Shown here: one piece after another, positions 6,762 to 9,915 of the stretch
Position numbering within the stretch: position 1 is the stretch's first letter
Layout: every line of letters begins with the position of its first letter
Assembly (NCBI GenBank): GCA_947461165.1
Contig: CANHJR010000023.1
Location: 1 to 9,915, forward strand
Direction of reading: 5' to 3'
Length of the DNA: 9,915 nucleotides
Source of the DNA: Saprospirales bacterium
GTDB lineage: Bacteria; Bacteroidota; Bacteroidia; Chitinophagales; JADJOU01
Notes under the pieces: generated by a model
Seen by the model: only the letters and a program-made list of their open reading frames with translations
Database searches by the model: none
Told to the model about the DNA's origin: nothing
Translations under genes and position numbers: made by a program

Positions 6762-7379
6762 TTATTGAATAGAATTGATCTCTTGTCGATATAAAATATA
6801 GGCGTAAAAGTAGGTTAAGGTCATACCAACAACCAGAATACCACTAGTATAAAGTATCAAGTTGTTTTCTCTAAAAAGCATACTAAAAAAGAACAAAATC
6901 CCATAAAGAATTCGAATCCAACCAAGTATAAACCTTGATTTACGCCAAATTCGCAAGTTATAAGTCATATATCTAGAGTCCAAAGCACCTGAATCTTCCA
7001 TTTTTTCTCTAAGTTTCATGTTGCCGCTATAAATAGATGTTATTAGAATGAATGAACTCAGTCCAAAATAGATCTTAAATCCAATAAAAAATGAAATTAT
7101 TAAGTACATAACACATACAAGACCATTCAAAAACATAGCAATATGGTAATAACGTTCCTTTTCAAATGGCTTGATAAGGTAGGACGAGTAATCGCCTCGA
7201 AATAACGTTACCAGATAAGCAATCGGCGTGAGGCATGTTAGAAAAAAATTAACTCCAAGTTTGGTCAAAGAGGGTTTCCATTCATGCCCGAAATAACTCT
7301 GGATATCTTGTGAGAATAGAAAAATAACTATACAGAGAATAATTAAAAGAAGGTTCGTGATTATTGCAAGTTTTTTCAT
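6762..7379 (-). CDS. uncharacterised six-helix membrane protein in the sdpR-sdpI-like operon
   Basis: I do not recognise this 205-residue protein. It has about six hydrophobic segments (4-23, 43-61, 80-98, 100-117, 148-168, 174-196), with a basic loop between the fourth and fifth (GNMKLREKMEDSGALDSRY, 119-137, then RIWRKSR at 143-149). The helix count and length resemble the SdpI-like product, but I see no DUF1648 or SdpI motif, so it could be a diverged relative or unrelated. The gene looks more AT-rich than its neighbours. It begins 7 bases after the repressor stop and ends 18 bases before the SdpI-like start, so it is surely co-transcribed. A membrane sensor or immunity-type role is only a guess from context. 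Confidence 0.8.
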   Translation of the reverse strand: MKKLAIITNLLLIILCIVIFLFSQDIQSYFGHEWKPSLTKLGVNFFLTCLTPIAYLVTLFRGDYSSYLIKPFEKERYYHIAMFLNGLVCVMYLIISFFIGFKIYFGLSSFILITSIYSGNMKLREKMEDSGALDSRYMTYNLRIWRKSRFILGWIRILYGILFFFSMLFRENNLILYTSGILVVGMTLTYFYAYILYRQEINSIQ

Positions 7380-7386
7380 ATTAGTT

Positions 7387-7650
7387 TTATGTTTTGTTTT
7401 GTTTGAGGGTTATGATCCATTCGATGACTTCATCGAGCAAGGTGGTATTGATACTATAGACGACGTACTGCCCGCGTTTGATAGAACTGATCAGCTCTGC
7501 CTGTCTCAGCAGGTCCAGATGATGCGAAATACTGGGCTTGGTCATATCAAATGCTTCTGCGATTTCCCCTGCATTCATATCCCGATCACGAAGCATCTCG
7601 AGGATTTTTCGGCGGGTATCGTCATTGAGCGCTTTGAAGAATAGCTGCAT
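7387..7650 (-). CDS. ArsR-family winged-helix repressor, SdpR-like
   Basis: An 87-residue DNA-binding protein made almost only of one winged helix-turn-helix: FKALNDDTRRKILEML (5-20), recognition region AGEIAEAFDMTKPSISHHLD (27-46), and the wing KRGQYVVYSIN (58-68). This pattern is typical of the ArsR family, and the SHHLDLLRQAELI stretch fits the SdpR autorepressor subgroup. It has no cysteine at all, so the classic thiolate metal site of arsenic or cadmium sensors is absent, which argues against metal sensing. It is the first gene of the operon with the membrane protein, the SdpI-like protein and the hydrolase. An inverted repeat overlapping the presumed promoter is its likely operator. In Bacillus, SdpI relieves SdpR repression by binding it at the membrane; the same logic here is inferred. 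Confidence 0.92.
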   Translation of the reverse strand: MQLFFKALNDDTRRKILEMLRDRDMNAGEIAEAFDMTKPSISHHLDLLRQAELISSIKRGQYVVYSINTTLLDEVIEWIITLKQNKT

Positions 7651-7670
7651 TTTGTTTTGAATTGATTATA

Positions 7671-7692
7671 TATTTAGACAAATATCTAAATA
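7671..7692 (-). promoter_or_regulatory. inverted-repeat operator overlapping the repressor operon promoter
   Basis: TATTTAGA (7671-7678) and TCTAAATA (7685-7692) form a perfect 8-bp inverted repeat with a 6-base spacer, 20 bases before the repressor ATG. On the minus strand the spacer region reads GATATTTG (7686-7679), one base off the TAnnTTTG -7 consensus, so bound repressor would block the promoter. Size, symmetry and position fit an ArsR-type dimer site. No -33 TTTG is seen at the usual 19-21 spacing. Confidence 0.55.
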
Positions 7693-7961
7693 AAAAACCA
7701 AATAAGTTATAGAAATGCTTCATCGGTGCTAAAAATGATTATGATTAAAAAAAATAATAGTCAAAAAGGTAACACTATCAAACGGATGATAACATATTTG
7801 GTTTGTTTACATTCACTAAATTTCAATAGTAAGAGTGTGATATGTGCTTGTTTTTGTCGCCTTTCCTGGTCCAGATTTACACCACTTGTTTAAATAGGAT
7901 TCAGCCTTGTTTTCTTTATTTCATATTGAAGAAAAATCATCTATAATTCTCATATTCATAT

Positions 7962-7969
7962 CATATTTG
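7962..7969 (+). promoter_or_regulatory. probable -7 box for the large membrane-protein gene
   Basis: CATATTTG differs by one base from TAnnTTTG and lies 28 bases before the TTG start at 7998, giving a leader of about 20 bases. No -33 element was recognised. Confidence 0.35.
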
Positions 7970-7997
7970 TACTAAAGAACAACTGCTCTTCCTTAAA

Positions 7998-9794
7998 TTG
8001 AATAAAGAAAACCAATACCTATCCAAGATAGCATTTATTCTGTGTATAACGGTAATGACCTATGCCGCCTTCATTTTTTATCCGAAATGGAAGCAAACAC
8101 AAACGGAATCTACTCTTAGCTGGGATGTATCTGGGTATTATATGTATTTGCCAGCGGTTTTTATCTATAAAGACATCAAAAAATGCGAATTCAAGGATCG
8201 TATATTGAAGAAATACCAACCGACACCTAGTTTTCTGCAAGGATTTGTCCATAAAAAGTCTGGAAACATCATCATGAAATATGCTTGTGGTCATGCGGTC
8301 ACGATGATGCCGTTTTTTGCCATTGCACATACATACTGTTTGAGCAGTTCAATCTATCCTCCCGATGGGTTTTCCTATCCATATCAAATTTGCATTGGAA
8401 TCGGAATGCTTTTGTATGCATTTATTGGTTTGTATTTCCTGAGAAAGGTTCTTTTAGTCTATTTTCAAGATATGACCGTCGCCATTATACTTTCATGTTA
8501 TGTCTTCGGCACCAATTACCTCAATTATGCTAGCATCGATCAAGGACTGACTCATAATGTGTTATTTACCATCTATTGTTTTTTAATCTATGGTACGATT
8601 TTATTTCATCACAAACCCACCTTTCGATTGGCCGCGATCATTGGCTTTTTGGTTGGATTGGCTACGCTTATTAGACCTACGGATTGCATCGCTGTATTCA
8701 TTCCAGTTCTTTGGTCAATCAATTCCCTAAATGACTTCAAATCAAAGTTCGAATTTATAAAACATCATTTTGGACAATATGTAATCATGGCAATTCTAGC
8801 CATCTTGATGGTTTCTTTACAACTATTCTATTGGAAATATGTCTCTGGTGAATGGTTCGTTTACAGCTACGAAGATCAAGGATTTAGTTGGTTGCATCCT
8901 CATGTTTTAGATTATACTTTTAGCTATCAATGTGGATGGCTGCGTTATTCTCCGATGATGATTCTCCCTATATTGGGGTTGACCGTGTTTTATAAATACA
9001 GAATCAATAGACTTGCAATTTATTCCTTTTTGTTGACCAATTTTTATATCGTCACCGCCTGGGATGTATGGGACTATGGTGGGTCCGCAGGTCGAGCAAT
9101 GATTCAGGCGTATCCCCTTTTGGCTTTTCCATTTGGTGCATTGATCGAGGGTGCTTGGAAGACAAAATGGACTCGATTTCTTCTACTTCTGGTTATGGGT
9201 TTCTTCGCATACTTGAATCTTTGGTGGACATATCATGCGCATGCAGGCAATATTCAAGTGACGGGATTGACAAGGGCATATTATTGGAAGGTTATAGGAA
9301 GATGGAATGGAGCAGATGAGGATCGAATACTTCTAGACAACCCACATGCATTTTTTGGAACGCCTCATTTTCCAGTTGCCTTTTATAGCAATCATTTCGA
9401 TAAAGATACCAGTGCAAATGCTTTTGAAATAGGTTCAAATCGAAAATTGAAAATCAATAGCAAATTTCAGACCACAGATGCCATATCATTTGCTAAATCT
9501 TCGAAGATAAAAAATCGGATAAGAGCCTCCGCGGAGATTCATGTCGTGCATAAGGAATGGAATATCTGGAATCAACCTCAGTTTATCATTCGATTTTACA
9601 ACCATGGGTTGGAGGTACAAAGCAATAGTATCCGAATGCATCGTTTCATAGCTGATGGTGAATCCAAGACGATATGGGTAGATGCGAAATTACCTGAGTC
9701 CAATTGGGACAAATTTACCATTCAATTTTGGAATGCCGGTAGTAACAACGAAACGCATATAGACAATCTTAGGTTAGAGACCTTCAACGATTAA
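7998..9794 (+). CDS. polytopic membrane protein, GT-C glycosyltransferase-like, with C-terminal soluble domain
   Basis: A 598-residue protein with a TTG start. The frame has no ATG before Met20, which lies inside the first membrane helix (about 11-28), and the upstream stop is at 7944-7946, so TTG at 7998 is the best start. About ten hydrophobic segments span residues 11-410. The first outer loop carries WDVSGYYMYLPAVF (42-55); an Asp in this position (Asp43) is typical of the catalytic residue of GT-C lipid-linked sugar transferases. Other striking loops are DQGLTHN (181-187), LIRPTD (224-229) and WDYGGSAGRAM (358-368), which resemble conserved loops of Bacteroidota GT-C-like proteins. Residues 455-598 are soluble and beta-rich, ending EWNIWNQPQFIIRFY... 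HIDNLRLE, like a carbohydrate-binding beta-sandwich, which I infer lies in the periplasm. Donor, acceptor and pathway are unknown. The 3' end overlaps the convergent gene by 4 bases. Confidence 0.82.
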   Translation: MNKENQYLSKIAFILCITVMTYAAFIFYPKWKQTQTESTLSWDVSGYYMYLPAVFIYKDIKKCEFKDRILKKYQPTPSFLQGFVHKKSGNIIMKYACGHAVTMMPFFAIAHTYCLSSSIYPPDGFSYPYQICIGIGMLLYAFIGLYFLRKVLLVYFQDMTVAIILSCYVFGTNYLNYASIDQGLTHNVLFTIYCFLIYGTILFHHKPTFRLAAIIGFLVGLATLIRPTDCIAVFIPVLWSINSLNDFKSKFEFIKHHFGQYVIMAILAILMVSLQLFYWKYVSGEWFVYSYEDQGFSWLHPHVLDYTFSYQCGWLRYSPMMILPILGLTVFYKYRINRLAIYSFLLTNFYIVTAWDVWDYGGSAGRAMIQAYPLLAFPFGALIEGAWKTKWTRFLLLLVMGFFAYLNLWWTYHAHAGNIQVTGLTRAYYWKVIGRWNGADEDRILLDNPHAFFGTPHFPVAFYSNHFDKDTSANAFEIGSNRKLKINSKFQTTDAISFAKSSKIKNRIRASAEIHVVHKEWNIWNQPQFIIRFYNHGLEVQSNSIRMHRFIADGESKTIWVDAKLPESNWDKFTIQFWNAGSNNETHIDNLRLETFND

Positions 9795-9915
9795 TTTTTG
9801 ACGACGGTATGCGCTATTTGAAAAAATGTAGCGGCTGTTAGAAGAATTTGAGCAAACGACATATAAGCCCAGATTGCGCTATCACGTAATCCGGGCTTAA
9901 AAAATGCAAGTCCGA
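9791..9915 (-). CDS. C-terminal 40 residues of a probable membrane protein (runs off right edge)
   Basis: On the minus strand a frame open from the window edge gives 40 residues ending VVKN and TAA at 9793-9791. It contains FFKPGLRDSAIWAYMSFAQ, then a hydrophobic segment (about residues 14-35 of the fragment), consistent with a last transmembrane helix and a short basic tail. The frame is uninterrupted to the edge and its codons look normal, but I cannot assign a family from this fragment. It converges on the GT-C-like gene; the two stop codons share the TTAA at 9791-9794, and no terminator hairpin is seen between them. Confidence 0.6.
   Translation of the reverse strand, partial: GLAFFKPGLRDSAIWAYMSFAQILLTAATFFQIAHTVVKN

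Larger units (their letters stand above)
7651..7997. other. 347-base divergent intergenic region
   Basis: This AT-rich region separates the repressor operon (leftward) from the large membrane-protein gene (rightward). It holds the inverted-repeat operator at 7671-7692 and a probable -7 box at 7962-7969. Between them I see no terminator, RNA gene or strong repeat. An open frame at 7735-7893 (52 codons) has no supporting features. Confidence 0.6.

Noticed and set aside
7622..7723. 33-codon minus-strand frame overlapping the repressor start, possible leader peptide
   Set aside because: It reads through the inverted-repeat operator and presumed promoter, so it would start upstream of the likely transcript start.
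7780..7800. imperfect inverted repeat TATCA...TGATA in the divergent spacer
   Set aside because: Only five paired bases per arm in AT-rich sequence, and not positioned over a promoter box.
7735..7893. 52-codon plus-strand frame in the divergent intergenic region, Cys-rich near its end
   Set aside because: No ribosome site, promoter box or recognisable protein features; its composition looks like translated AT-rich spacer.

Overview
The window looks like chromosomal DNA of a Bacteroidota bacterium. The evidence is low GC content, a TamL/Omp85-type outer-membrane lipoprotein gene, an AsmA-family gene, little Shine-Dalgarno signal, and perfect or near-perfect TAnnTTTG promoter -7 boxes ahead of several genes. 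The class or genus cannot be fixed from the sequence. No phage, insertion sequence, CRISPR array or clear foreign island is visible.

Left part (1-3559, minus strand): the 5' 264 codons of an AsmA-family gene run off the left edge. Next come a perfect 14-bp hairpin terminator, a candidate 33-residue ORF, a 16-bp palindrome, and a large BamA/TamA-type (TamL-like) outer-membrane gene. The TamL-like gene has no conventional start codon that would include its apparent lipoprotein signal peptide. Both large products are envelope-biogenesis proteins.

Middle (3596-5207, plus strand): a SpoU/TrmH-family RNA 2'-O-methyltransferase and a family 1 uracil-DNA glycosylase lie 12 bases apart as a likely two-gene unit. 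A tRNA-Leu(GAG) follows with its own perfect -7 box. Its strong terminator hairpin contains the stop codon of the convergent gene on the other strand.

Right-centre (5197-7692, minus strand): a compact four-gene operon is read leftward. It encodes an SdpR-like ArsR-family repressor, an unrecognised six-helix membrane protein, an SdpI/DUF1648 six-helix membrane protein, and an exported alpha/beta hydrolase. A perfect inverted repeat overlapping the likely promoter suggests autorepression. In Bacillus, SdpI/SdpR form an immunity and signalling pair against the SDP toxin. Here the pair is tied to an exported hydrolase and an unknown membrane protein, and no toxin gene is visible. This is the most interesting unit in the window.

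Right end (7998-9915): a 598-residue polytopic membrane protein, probably GT-C glycosyltransferase-like with a C-terminal soluble domain, is read rightward. It ends against a convergent membrane-protein gene whose stop codon shares the same TTAA tetranucleotide. That last gene is cut by the window edge and was not identified.
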